A DNA stretch of 5,857 bases, taken from an uncultured Lachnospiraceae bacterium. GTDB lineage: Bacteria > Bacillota > Clostridia > Lachnospirales > Lachnospiraceae. The translations under genes were made by a program, and so were the position numbers. Of the stretch, positions 1-5,857 are shown piece by piece; positions within the stretch are counted from its first letter, which is position 1, and every line of letters starts with the position of its first letter. The notes beneath the pieces are model-generated. The model ran no database searches. It had not been told where the DNA came from and saw nothing but the letters and a program-made list of their open reading frames with translations. The stretch spans positions 1 to 5,857 of the forward strand of contig CAJUHG010000003.1 in assembly GCA_910586005.1 (NCBI GenBank). Direction: 5' to 3'.

Positions 1-54
1 AATTTTTATATATTATCTGGTTTTACAAAATATTTATTTTATGCGGTTATCCTG

Positions 55-990
55 TTATGTAGTATAATCTTTCACTATCAGTGGAATTTGAGATAACATA
101 TTATCTATATCCTCAAACATAGCACTTTTTGTAGTTCCTAGATTGCTTGCAAACTCAATATGCTCCATTACTTCTTGATATTGTACTTTTGTTCTATCAA
201 AAAATCCACACACTGACTCTAAAGATCTACTTGATTCTTCAATAACATTAGAAATTTCTGATTGTACTACAGTAGCTCCCTCTGCTGATTTTGTAATCTT
301 ATCAAACATTTTATATGTTTCATTCATTTTGCTAATATTTGTGCCCAAGGCTTCTTGAGAAGTATTTATACTAATATTTAACCGATCTGTTCCCTGTTCT
401 ACATCCACAATACTAGTATCTACCTCATGAACTAGCTTTTTTATTTCATCTGCTAATTCTTTTACTTTCACCGCAACTACTGCAAATCCTTTTCCTTGTT
501 CTCCGGCTCTAGCAGCCTCAATAGATGCATTTAAAGCAAGAATATTTGTCTCATCTGCAATTGTCACAATTTTATTTGTACATTTCTTAATTTTTGTTAC
601 TGCTTCTAGAAAATCTTGAAATGTTTGCTCCATTTCTTCAAACCGTTCTTCTACTTGTTGTGAACTGCTTTTCAGTTCTTCTACTTCATTTTGCGCCTGA
701 TTTACAGATTCTGAAATCTCACTTTTTACTTCTGCAAATTGTCCAGACACTTGATTAATACTTGAAAATGTTTGCCCAAATTCTTGCAATTGCTCTTGAA
801 AATTCTCTGATTCATTCATTACACCTGCAAACGTTTTCTTCACCATACGTAACTCTTGCAATGAATCTACTTCTTTCTGCACAAGATCTTCCTGATATCC
901 TTTCAAGTGGTCTGTTACATATAAGACAGGATACAAGCTTTTTTTCTTTTTTTCCTTTGGTACTTTTTGGTTTTTCTTCAAAAATCGCAT
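55..990 (-). CDS. Cytoplasmic methyl-accepting chemotaxis protein (MCP), no transmembrane or sensory domain
   Basis: This is a soluble chemoreceptor signalling protein of 311 residues, expected to form a coiled-coil dimer that controls the CheA kinase through CheW. The hairpin tip spans about residues 141-184 and contains the near-invariant core NILALNASIEAARAGEQGKG (149-168) followed by FAVVA. Long heptad-rich helices flank it, about residues 35-140 and 185-300. I see no hydrophobic membrane segment, no HAMP and no PAS, Cache or globin domain. The N-terminus is instead strongly basic, with nine lysines in residues 5-17. Just after the core, the usual A-x-E-V-R-x-L-A reads AVKVKELAD, so the conserved Glu and Arg are both Lys. 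A possible methylation site is E251-E252, a weak match to consensus. There is no CheR-tether pentapeptide at the C-terminus. The ATG at 990 follows the FIST gene stop by 14 bases and has its own ribosome site. MCP identity is certain; the stimulus is unknown, and the upstream FIST protein is the likely sensor. Confidence 0.95.
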   Translation of the reverse strand: MRFLKKNQKVPKEKKKKSLYPVLYVTDHLKGYQEDLVQKEVDSLQELRMVKKTFAGVMNESENFQEQLQEFGQTFSSINQVSGQFAEVKSEISESVNQAQNEVEELKSSSQQVEERFEEMEQTFQDFLEAVTKIKKCTNKIVTIADETNILALNASIEAARAGEQGKGFAVVAVKVKELADEIKKLVHEVDTSIVDVEQGTDRLNISINTSQEALGTNISKMNETYKMFDKITKSAEGATVVQSEISNVIEESSRSLESVCGFFDRTKVQYQEVMEHIEFASNLGTTKSAMFEDIDNMLSQIPLIVKDYTT

Positions 991-998
991 TTCCTTTT

Positions 999-1004
999 CC
1001 CCCT
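999..1004 (-). promoter_or_regulatory. Ribosome binding site of the MCP gene
   Basis: The minus strand reads AGGGGG here, eight bases before the ATG at 990 and directly after the TAA stop of the FIST gene (1005-1007). Lying immediately beside the upstream stop, it suggests that ribosomes finishing the FIST protein can reinitiate on the MCP, so the two proteins are probably made together. Confidence 0.75.
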
Positions 1005-2081
1005 TTACTCAAATACCACACATGTCATAGATTGATTTACAAATTGATTATTGTAATGTTCTCCATATCCTACCAGACCTGCATGGCTGCCTAGGGTTCC
1101 CATTTCCCATAAATATTCTTGCATGTAATGATTGTCACTAAACAGTAAGTATCGAAACAGACAATTAACAGAAAACACAGCTGATATCTTTGGAAAATCT
1201 CTTTGAATTGTCTGAATTGTATTTTTTACAATTTTCTTATAATCGCCTAACTCTAACAGTACAAGTACATCAGAGTCATTTACCTGCCGAAAACATGTCA
1301 ATGCATTTCCCTCTACCTCTTTAATGGATATAATACAAGTATCATTTCCACTGATTCTTCCAAAAGGATTTTTAAAAGTTTGTGTCAATATTTCTTGTTC
1401 TGTTACATGAAGTATCTTTTGATATACTTGTTTTGCAGGTTTTCCATTTAATTCTCCAAGAATATATTTGGATTTATCTGTTTTAGAAGCAATAAAGCGG
1501 TGTTCATCCATTTGATGATAAATATTTTCTTTATAAGCCTTTACTTTTCCATTAAGATTTTTCACTAAAGCATAAGTTACTGCATCTTTATAAACTTTTC
1601 CATTTGCAGATACCCTACCAGCATCTCCAGTTCCTCCTACCAGTGAGATATTTCTACACTTCAAGGCACTATATATGGTAGTTAATGCACAGGCATCATT
1701 TCCAGAACAGAAATCTATACATATAGTATCTCTCTGAGAAGCTCCTACTTTCTCTATATCTTGTTCCAAACGTTTAATATATTTCACTGGCATAGAAGAC
1801 ACTTCTTCCAACACATTAGCGGTTGCAGTGACTCCATTATAAAATGCTATGATACCCACACCCTTTTCTACCACTTTTGTATCATAACTCATTCCAATGC
1901 ATCCAATACTAGGCACTCCAGGATAAAGTTGTTCAAGCTCCTGCACATGCGCTTCAAACTGTTCATTATTTGATAATAACATAATCAGTTGAGGGTTACT
2001 TAACCCATGAATTGCCTCTTTTATGTTGCCTCCCTGGCTCATACCAAAAAACTGTTTCACTGCAATCTTCCTCTCTTCCAT
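1005..2081 (-). CDS. Stand-alone FIST-domain (FIST_N + FIST_C) sensory protein
   Basis: This 358-residue soluble protein consists almost wholly of a FIST module, a sensory domain otherwise found fused to chemoreceptors, kinases and GGDEF proteins. The N-terminal half (about 20-205) carries PSIGCIG (57-63) and LVGGTGDAGR (147-156), matching the family's glycine-rich core strands. The C-terminal half (about 210-358) opens with ELNGKPAKQVYQKIL (210-224), the typical FIST_C entry. It then has FSVNCLFR (303-310), corresponding to the conserved Phe-Ser-Cys...Arg motif, and ends with GLVGYGEH (335-342) and the NxxxT-like strand VNQSMT (348-353). No signal peptide or membrane segment is visible. It carries nine cysteines (61, 121, 125, 131, 142, 249, 263, 307, 354), many more than its neighbours. 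The ATG at 2081 has no strong ribosome site, but no better start exists nearby. FIST domains are proposed to bind small ligands such as amino acids, and some bind haem; this ligand is unknown. Its position just before an MCP without a sensor suggests the two work as a split receptor. Confidence 0.9.
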   Translation of the reverse strand: MEERKIAVKQFFGMSQGGNIKEAIHGLSNPQLIMLLSNNEQFEAHVQELEQLYPGVPSIGCIGMSYDTKVVEKGVGIIAFYNGVTATANVLEEVSSMPVKYIKRLEQDIEKVGASQRDTICIDFCSGNDACALTTIYSALKCRNISLVGGTGDAGRVSANGKVYKDAVTYALVKNLNGKVKAYKENIYHQMDEHRFIASKTDKSKYILGELNGKPAKQVYQKILHVTEQEILTQTFKNPFGRISGNDTCIISIKEVEGNALTCFRQVNDSDVLVLLELGDYKKIVKNTIQTIQRDFPKISAVFSVNCLFRYLLFSDNHYMQEYLWEMGTLGSHAGLVGYGEHYNNQFVNQSMTCVVFE

Positions 2082-2197
2082 TTTATAATCTTTTGTCTGA
2101 TGAATAGGTATATCAAAAAGTTTTATTCCAACAGAATTGTTTCGTACCCCACAATAAAAATAAGAAAGACCTTCTTGAACGACTACAAAAATTACTA
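2082..2197 (-). other. Intergenic region between the S41 peptidase and FIST genes
   Basis: This 116-base AT-rich spacer is the largest gap in the window and the likely border between two transcription units. It contains a weak hairpin with a T-tract near the peptidase end. On the minus strand it also holds a TTGATA box (2107-2112), but the best -10-like sequence lies about 20 bases further on and nearly touches the FIST start, so I do not call a promoter. I found no SigD-type flagellar promoter (TAAA, about 15 bases, GCCGATAT). A promoter for the FIST-MCP pair is expected here but not demonstrated. Confidence 0.45.
2155..2176 (-). terminator. Weak candidate intrinsic terminator after the S41 peptidase gene
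   Basis: On the minus strand an AAGAA/TTCTT inverted repeat (2162-2176, loop GGTCT, with one possible extra G-U pair) is followed by ATTTTT. Shape and position, about 21 bases after the peptidase stop, fit a rho-independent terminator, but the stem is short and poor in GC, so it may leak or be fortuitous. Confidence 0.3.
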
Positions 2198-3496
2198 CTA
2201 TTTCTGTAAAATTTCCAATGCTTTTAATACTTGATTATCATGCATAGGATTATAAGTCTCATCTTCCCCCTGATATTTATATTCTAATTCAATATCTGGT
2301 GCTATTCCTACATCATGAATATAATTTCCTTTCGGCGTAAAATACTTTGCCATCGTCACCTTAACGGCACTTCCATCATTTAGCGGAATAATAGTTTGCA
2401 CAATTCCTTTTCCAAAAGAAGTAGTGCCAATCAAAGTACCATATTTATAATCCTTAATTGCACCTGCAAAAATTTCAGATGCACTAGCACTATTTTCATT
2501 GATTAAGACAGCCATTGGAATCTCTAAGCAATTCGCATCTGACTTAAATTCAGAACGACTGCCATACTTATCCTCTGTATATACCACTAATCCTTCTGGT
2601 AATATTTTATCCAACATAGTACATACAGATTGAAGCACACCACCTGGATTATTTCGCAAGTCTACAATCATAGCTTGCATTCCCTGTCCTTGCAAATCTT
2701 TAATAGCAGAATCAAATTGTTCTGGTGTATTCTCAGAAAATTCTGTAATTTGAATCAAACCAATCTTGCCTTCTAACATCTGTGTTTCTACTGTTGGAAC
2801 TTGAATTTTACGCCGTGCCACATCAAATTCCAAATGAGAAGCTTCTCCTTGTCTCAATAATTCCAGATGTACTGTTGTTCCCTCTTCTCCTTTGATATGA
2901 GAAACTAACTCAGAAAGCTCCATACTATCTCCATCAATATCTCCAACTTTTACAATGATATCCCCATCTTTTACACCTGCTTCCTCCGCAGGAGTTCCAG
3001 GATATACATGTAAAATAGTAACAATTTTAGTATTGATATTTTGATTTAACACTGCACCAATCCCATAATAAGTGCCCGTGGTACTTTCATTAAAGGAAGC
3101 ATATTCCTCCGCTGTAAAATAAGAAGAATATGGATCTCCTAATCCATTCAATATTCCAGCATACATGCCTTCTATTAAAGCACTTTGATCTATATCCTCA
3201 TAATAATACTGATCAATTAAATCTGCTATTTCTCCTGCCTTTTTCTCCACATTTTCTTGAAAAATGGCCGTTTTACTATTTCCTTTCTCTTCCGCGTTTA
3301 CACTTTGCCTATTGTTTTTTAAATCAATGCTTAACCAAATTCCTCCAACTGCTAATGCCATAACAAACAATGTACAAAGTACCCCAATTGCTACTCCTTT
3401 TCCAAAATCTGATTTTTTCTTTTGTGGAACCTCTAATTCCCCCTTTCCTCTATATGGTGGATAATTTTCTTGTGACTGATATTCTTGATTGTCCAT
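2198..3496 (-). CDS. Membrane-anchored S41 C-terminal processing serine peptidase (CtpA/CtpB/Prc family) with PDZ domain
   Basis: This is a 432-residue serine protease with a Ser-Lys-Gln catalytic site, expected to cut envelope proteins outside the membrane. Residues 1-31 are a short hydrophilic cytoplasmic tail and about 33-57 one hydrophobic anchor (GVAIGVLCTLFVMALAVGG). A helical region at 75-135 includes the family motif GLGDPYSSYF (118-127). A PDZ domain follows (about 140-228, with GTPAEEAGVKDGDII at 167-181). The S41 core spans about 235-405, with DLRNNPGG (279-286) and the nucleophile in NSASASE (335-341). S338, K363 (in SFGKG) and Q367 show spacings of 25 and 4, identical to Bacillus CtpB S309/K334/Q338, so the enzyme should be active. 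I chose the ATG at 3496 because it has a ribosome site; an in-frame TTG at 3550 would add 18 residues but has none. It follows ftsX after 76 bases, as ctpB does in Bacillus subtilis. Substrates may include wall-hydrolase regulators (inference). Confidence 0.95.
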   Translation of the reverse strand: MDNQEYQSQENYPPYRGKGELEVPQKKKSDFGKGVAIGVLCTLFVMALAVGGIWLSIDLKNNRQSVNAEEKGNSKTAIFQENVEKKAGEIADLIDQYYYEDIDQSALIEGMYAGILNGLGDPYSSYFTAEEYASFNESTTGTYYGIGAVLNQNINTKIVTILHVYPGTPAEEAGVKDGDIIVKVGDIDGDSMELSELVSHIKGEEGTTVHLELLRQGEASHLEFDVARRKIQVPTVETQMLEGKIGLIQITEFSENTPEQFDSAIKDLQGQGMQAMIVDLRNNPGGVLQSVCTMLDKILPEGLVVYTEDKYGSRSEFKSDANCLEIPMAVLINENSASASEIFAGAIKDYKYGTLIGTTSFGKGIVQTIIPLNDGSAVKVTMAKYFTPKGNYIHDVGIAPDIELEYKYQGEDETYNPMHDNQVLKALEILQK

Positions 3497-3500
3497 GTTT

Positions 3501-3507
3501 TTCCTCT
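3501..3507 (-). promoter_or_regulatory. Ribosome binding site fixing the S41 peptidase start
   Basis: The minus strand reads AGAGGAA here, four bases before the ATG at 3496. It supports MDNQEYQ as the true N-terminus over the TTG 54 bases upstream. Two further purine-rich boxes, AGGAG (3543-3547) and GGAGGG (3534-3539), lie in the leader without an ATG, GTG or TTG at a suitable distance. Confidence 0.7.
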
Positions 3508-3571
3508 TTTCTAACTTTAAACTTATAAGTCTTCCCTCCAAACTCCTCAAAAGGAATGGTTTGAACTTGAT

Positions 3572-3602
3572 ATTATACTTTTAAATGTTTTTTTATTGTC
3601 AT
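3572..3602 (-). promoter_or_regulatory. Candidate sigma-A promoter for the S41 peptidase gene, inside the end of ftsX
   Basis: On the minus strand a perfect -10 box TATAAT (3577-3572) overlaps the ftsX stop codon. It is preceded by ATGACA (3602-3597), five of six matches to TTGACA. The 19-base spacer is longer than the usual 17, which lowers confidence. Start of transcription near 3565 would give a leader of about 70 bases, fitting the unusually large gap before the peptidase. AT-rich sequence makes chance -10 boxes common. Confidence 0.35.
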
Positions 3603-4481
3603 TCGGCTTCCTAAAAGACCAATACCAACGCCTAAGAGCAATCCCACTGGAACAAGTGTAGAAAAAACTTTATCTACTGGAAGAAATTCTAACATTCCAC
3701 TTAACCACCGGAATTTCTCCCCTACATAAACAATAATATTTCGATACATATAATATAAGAGTGCCAAAGGCAGTACAGAACCAATAATTCCAATTAAAAT
3801 TCCTTCTACAATAAAAGGAGCCCGTACAAAAAAATCTGTAGCACCTATTAACTTCATAATTGCAATTTCTTCCTTTCGAACTGCAATACCAATGGTAACT
3901 GTATTACTAATTAAAAATACCGCAACACATAATAATATTAAAATAATACCTGCCGATACATACCCAATCAATCTATTAAAATCTGTTAAAGTATTTGCTG
4001 CTATATCTGAACTTTTTACTTCTTTTACACCTTTTAATGACTGGATATAAGTTACTAATGAGTTCTGCATAGAAATATCATTCATATAAACTTCATAGTG
4101 AGCAGAATGTGCAAGTGGATTGTCTTCTAAAAATCCCTCTGCCATATCTTCAGCTCCTTTAAAATATATCTTTTGAAAATTCTTCCATGCTTCATCTGCT
4201 GACACAAAAACTTTCTTAGATACTTCTACTCTTTTTCCAATCTGTTCTCCTACTTCGTCCATCTGCTTTTGTGTCACATCATCTTCAAAAAATACTGTCA
4301 CTGCAACACCTGACTCAACTTCTCGAACTACACTCTGAAAATTTACTACTACAGAATAGAACACACCAAATAGAAAAATACATGCAGACATAGTAGCAAT
4401 AGAAGCAAGAGAAAACATTTTATTTTTCCATATATTTTTTGCTCCTTGCTTTACCGTATAAAAAAACGTACTAATCCTCAT
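3573..4481 (-). CDS. ftsX: Cell division ABC transporter-like membrane subunit FtsX
   Basis: This is the membrane half of FtsEX, which passes ATPase-driven changes in FtsE across the membrane to activate peptidoglycan hydrolases. The protein has 302 residues, normal for Gram-positive FtsX. The layout is canonical: a cytoplasmic N-terminus, TM1 about 24-46, an extracellular domain about 47-170 (beginning after VVREVESGV, with VTVFFEDDVT at 61-70), TM2 about 173-195, TM3 about 223-247 and TM4 about 273-292. The cytoplasmic loop EEIAIMKLIGATDFFVRAPF (204-223), which contacts FtsE, is a hallmark of the family. I place the start at the ATG at 4481, giving MRISTFFYTVKQG, because a GGGGGAAG ribosome site precedes it. 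Upstream in-frame TTG (4514) and ATG (4502) starts lack a correctly spaced site. The start lies inside the last codons of ftsE (11-base overlap), so translation is probably coupled. No hydrolase or EnvC-like adaptor gene follows, so the partner must be encoded elsewhere. Confidence 0.95.
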   Translation of the reverse strand: MRISTFFYTVKQGAKNIWKNKMFSLASIATMSACIFLFGVFYSVVVNFQSVVREVESGVAVTVFFEDDVTQKQMDEVGEQIGKRVEVSKKVFVSADEAWKNFQKIYFKGAEDMAEGFLEDNPLAHSAHYEVYMNDISMQNSLVTYIQSLKGVKEVKSSDIAANTLTDFNRLIGYVSAGIILILLCVAVFLISNTVTIGIAVRKEEIAIMKLIGATDFFVRAPFIVEGILIGIIGSVLPLALLYYMYRNIIVYVGEKFRWLSGMLEFLPVDKVFSTLVPVGLLLGVGIGLLGSRMTIKKHLKV

Positions 4482-5154
4482 AATCTTCCCCCGTTCGTTC
4501 ATCCTCAATGACAACGCCTTTTCTCATAGTGATCACGCGCTTTTTCATTGCTCTCACAATATCCTGATTATGAGTAACTACCAGAACCGTAGTCCCTCTT
4601 TGGTTAATTTCTTCTAATAATTTCATAATCTCCCATGCATTATGTGCATCTAAGTTTCCTGTAGGTTCGTCTGCAAGTAAAATCTTAGGTTCATTTACAA
4701 GTGCTCTTGCAATTGCTACACGTTGTTGTTCTCCACCAGAAATTTCTTTTGGGTACGATTTGTATTTGGCTGCTAATCCTACCATAGATAAGACTGCTGG
4801 TACTTTCCTGCGCATAGTTTTTACTGGGGTTCCAATTGCTCGTTGAGCAAAAGCCACATTTTCATAAACATTTCTATCTTTTAAGAGACGAAAATCTTGA
4901 AACACTACACCAATATTTCGCCGAAATTTAGGAATATCTTTGTGCCTGATATTTCCTAATCTATGATTGTTAATCATAATACTGCCTTTTGTGGGTTCTA
5001 ATTCCTTTAACAATAGTTTTATCAATGTAGATTTCCCTGAACCACTATCTCCAACCACAAAAACAAATTCTCCCTGTTCAATATGCAAATTTACATCATT
5101 TAAGGCAGGAATTCCTGCTGAATAAGCCTTGCTGACATTTTCAAGTTTAATCAT
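4471..5154 (-). CDS. ftsE: Cell division ATP-binding protein FtsE
   Basis: This is the cytoplasmic ABC ATPase of FtsEX, 227 residues, full length for the family. All catalytic motifs are intact: Walker A GDSGSGKS (35-42, K41), the Q-loop in VVFQDFRLL (83-91, Q86), the signature ISGGEQQ (138-144), Walker B ILLADEP (158-164, with D162 and catalytic E163), the D-loop GNLD (166-169) and the switch histidine H195 in VVTHN. The FQDFRLL stretch and the neighbouring ftsX distinguish it from LolD/MacB-type ATPases. Its role is to bind and hydrolyse ATP so that FtsX can switch on cell-wall hydrolases at division or along the sidewall. It starts ten bases after the CdaR-like regulator and overlaps ftsX by 11 bases, so all three are probably cotranscribed. 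The C-terminal tail (EDERTGEDYED) is short and acidic. Confidence 0.97.
   Translation of the reverse strand: MIKLENVSKAYSAGIPALNDVNLHIEQGEFVFVVGDSGSGKSTLIKLLLKELEPTKGSIMINNHRLGNIRHKDIPKFRRNIGVVFQDFRLLKDRNVYENVAFAQRAIGTPVKTMRRKVPAVLSMVGLAAKYKSYPKEISGGEQQRVAIARALVNEPKILLADEPTGNLDAHNAWEIMKLLEEINQRGTTVLVVTHNQDIVRAMKKRVITMRKGVVIEDERTGEDYED
4485..4492 (-). promoter_or_regulatory. Ribosome binding site fixing the ftsX start
   Basis: GGGGGAAG on the minus strand lies three bases before the ATG at 4481 (five bases when counted from the G-rich core), within the last codons of ftsE. It selects this ATG over two upstream in-frame starts. Confidence 0.7.
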
Positions 5155-5159
5155 GTATT

Positions 5160-5166
5160 CCTCCTC
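5160..5166 (-). promoter_or_regulatory. Ribosome binding site of ftsE
   Basis: GAGGAGG on the minus strand, five bases before the ATG at 5154, is a near-perfect Shine-Dalgarno sequence. It overlaps the TGA stop (5165-5167) of the upstream regulator gene, implying shared transcription and possible translational coupling. Confidence 0.85.
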
Positions 5167-5857
5167 AATAATCCAAAGACTCCATATATTTCATATATTT
5201 TACAACCATCAATGCTATTTTAAAAGTGATGGCATCCTCAAATACCCGCAAATCTAATCCAGTACTTTTTTGTAATTTATCCAATCGATACACTAAAGTA
5301 TTGCGGTGAATATACAATTGTCTAGAAGTCTCTGAAACATTCAAACTATTTTCAAAGAATTTATTAATGGTGGTAAGTGTCTCTTCATCAAATTCATCTG
5401 GAGATTTACCATCAAAAATTTCCTTAATAAACATTTTACATAATGGAATAGGGAGTTGATAGATTAATCGTCCAATCCCCAAGGTAGAATATGCAATTAC
5501 ATGCCTTTCCTCAAAGAAAATTTTTCCCACATCTAATGCCATTCTTGCTTCTTTGTAAGAACGAGAAACTTCCTTAATCTCATTTACAATGGTCCCATAA
5601 GCAATGTGAATTTCAGGCTCATCATTTGTGTGGAATAAACTTAAAATAACTTCTGCTGTTTTATTCAGCTCATCATAACCTTCATTTTCTAGTACTTCTT
5701 TTACAACAATAATATTTTTCTCATCTACTGTTGTAGTAAAATCTTTGGATTTACTACCCAAAAGACTTCTCACTTTTTCTAACTCATTTCCATCTTTTTC
5801 TCGATTGGTTTCCACAATAAAGACGACTCTTCTAGCTTCTGTATCAATATGCAATTT
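5165..5857 (-). CDS. CdaR/PucR-type helix-turn-helix transcription regulator, N-terminus cut by the window edge
   Basis: This is the C-terminal 231 codons of a regulator of the CdaR (sugar-diacid)/PucR family; the frame is open to the last base, so the start lies outside. Numbering from the leucine at 5854, residues about 80-122 (EIHIAYGTIVNEIKEVSRSY and onward) match the degenerate GGDEF-like domain of CdaR-type proteins. Residues about 158-217 form the PucR C-terminal helix-turn-helix, with SETSRQLYIHRNTLVYRLDK at 174-193, the usual S/A-x-x-L-x-x-H-R-N-T-L-x-Y-R-L pattern. The first codon that could be read as a start here is TTG (5852-5854), but it has no room for a ribosome site and lies mid-domain, so the protein is longer. 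The family typically has about 300-400 residues. It sits ten bases before ftsE, suggesting cotranscription. The target genes and effector are unknown; sugar-diacid control should not be assumed from the family name. Confidence 0.88.
   Translation of the reverse strand, partial: KLHIDTEARRVVFIVETNREKDGNELEKVRSLLGSKSKDFTTTVDEKNIIVVKEVLENEGYDELNKTAEVILSLFHTNDEPEIHIAYGTIVNEIKEVSRSYKEARMALDVGKIFFEERHVIAYSTLGIGRLIYQLPIPLCKMFIKEIFDGKSPDEFDEETLTTINKFFENSLNVSETSRQLYIHRNTLVYRLDKLQKSTGLDLRVFEDAITFKIALMVVKYMKYMESLDY

Noticed and set aside
812..1021. Minus-strand open frame of 69 codons in another frame of the MCP gene
   Set aside because: It shadows the MCP N-terminus; the MCP frame has the conserved domain and the ribosome site.
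762..1094. Plus-strand open frame of 110 codons across the MCP/FIST junction
   Set aside because: It overlaps two well-identified minus-strand genes, has no domain and no ribosome site of note. The same applies to the other plus-strand frames at 1761-1973, 2007-2234, 3130-3363 and 3264-3464.
2079..2112. TTGATA plus ATTATA-like boxes as a promoter for the FIST gene
   Set aside because: Spacing is about 20 bases or more and the -10 box would nearly touch the ATG, requiring leaderless translation. Chance matches are common in such AT-rich DNA.
3497..3550. TTG start adding 18 residues to the S41 peptidase
   Set aside because: No ribosome site precedes it, while the ATG at 3496 has one, and the extra residues would sit before an already complete cytoplasmic tail.
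4482..4514. TTG (4514) or ATG (4502) start extending FtsX by 11 or 7 residues
   Set aside because: The GAGG before the 4502 ATG touches the start codon, which is too close. The ATG at 4481 has proper spacing and gives the typical FtsX N-terminus.
5105..5118. Perfect 14-base palindrome GCAGGAATTCCTGC within ftsE
   Set aside because: It lies in codons for a conserved early segment of FtsE, and about 0.4 such palindromes are expected by chance in a window this long. It lacks a T-tract or a partner copy.
1..5857. CRISPR array, tRNA/rRNA genes, insertion sequences, phage attachment sites
   Set aside because: I saw no regularly spaced repeats, no conserved RNA gene sequence and no transposase or integrase motifs. 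Nearly all of the window is explained by the six genes.

Overview
The window is an AT-rich stretch in which all six genes lie on the minus strand, so transcription runs from position 5857 down to 1. Low GC, strong GGAGG-type ribosome binding sites, a PucR/CdaR-like regulator next to ftsE-ftsX, an S41 C-terminal processing peptidase and a cytoplasmic chemoreceptor together suggest an anaerobic Firmicute. Class Clostridia is likely, and a motile Lachnospiraceae-like gut bacterium is my best guess. This placement is inferred from gene content and style, not from a marker gene.

Region 1 (about 2198-5857) is an envelope/cell-division block. It starts with the C-terminal part of a CdaR/PucR-type transcription regulator, cut by the window edge. 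Ten bases later comes ftsE, whose end overlaps ftsX by 11 bases. After a 76-base gap comes a membrane-anchored S41 (CtpA/CtpB/Prc-type) serine protease. FtsE (ATPase) and FtsX (membrane subunit) form the ABC-like complex that controls peptidoglycan hydrolases during division and elongation. The S41 protease acts on the same outer face of the membrane and could trim envelope or hydrolase-related proteins. A candidate internal promoter at the end of ftsX could give the protease separate expression.

Region 2 (about 55-2081) is a two-gene sensory unit. A 358-residue stand-alone FIST-domain protein is followed 14 bases later by a 311-residue methyl-accepting chemotaxis protein (MCP). The MCP has no transmembrane segment and no recognisable sensory domain. 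In other bacteria FIST domains occur fused to MCP, kinase or GGDEF modules, so the simplest reading is a split cytoplasmic receptor with FIST as the sensor and the MCP as the signalling half. The two regions are separated by 116 bases that hold a weak terminator-like hairpin but no promoter I can call with confidence.

There are no RNA genes, mobile elements, CRISPR arrays or pseudogenes that I can see. Region 1 is an ordinary core locus. The most interesting part is the FIST/MCP pair: the MCP hairpin tip departs from consensus just after the invariant core, it has a polybasic N-terminus, and the FIST partner is rich in cysteine.
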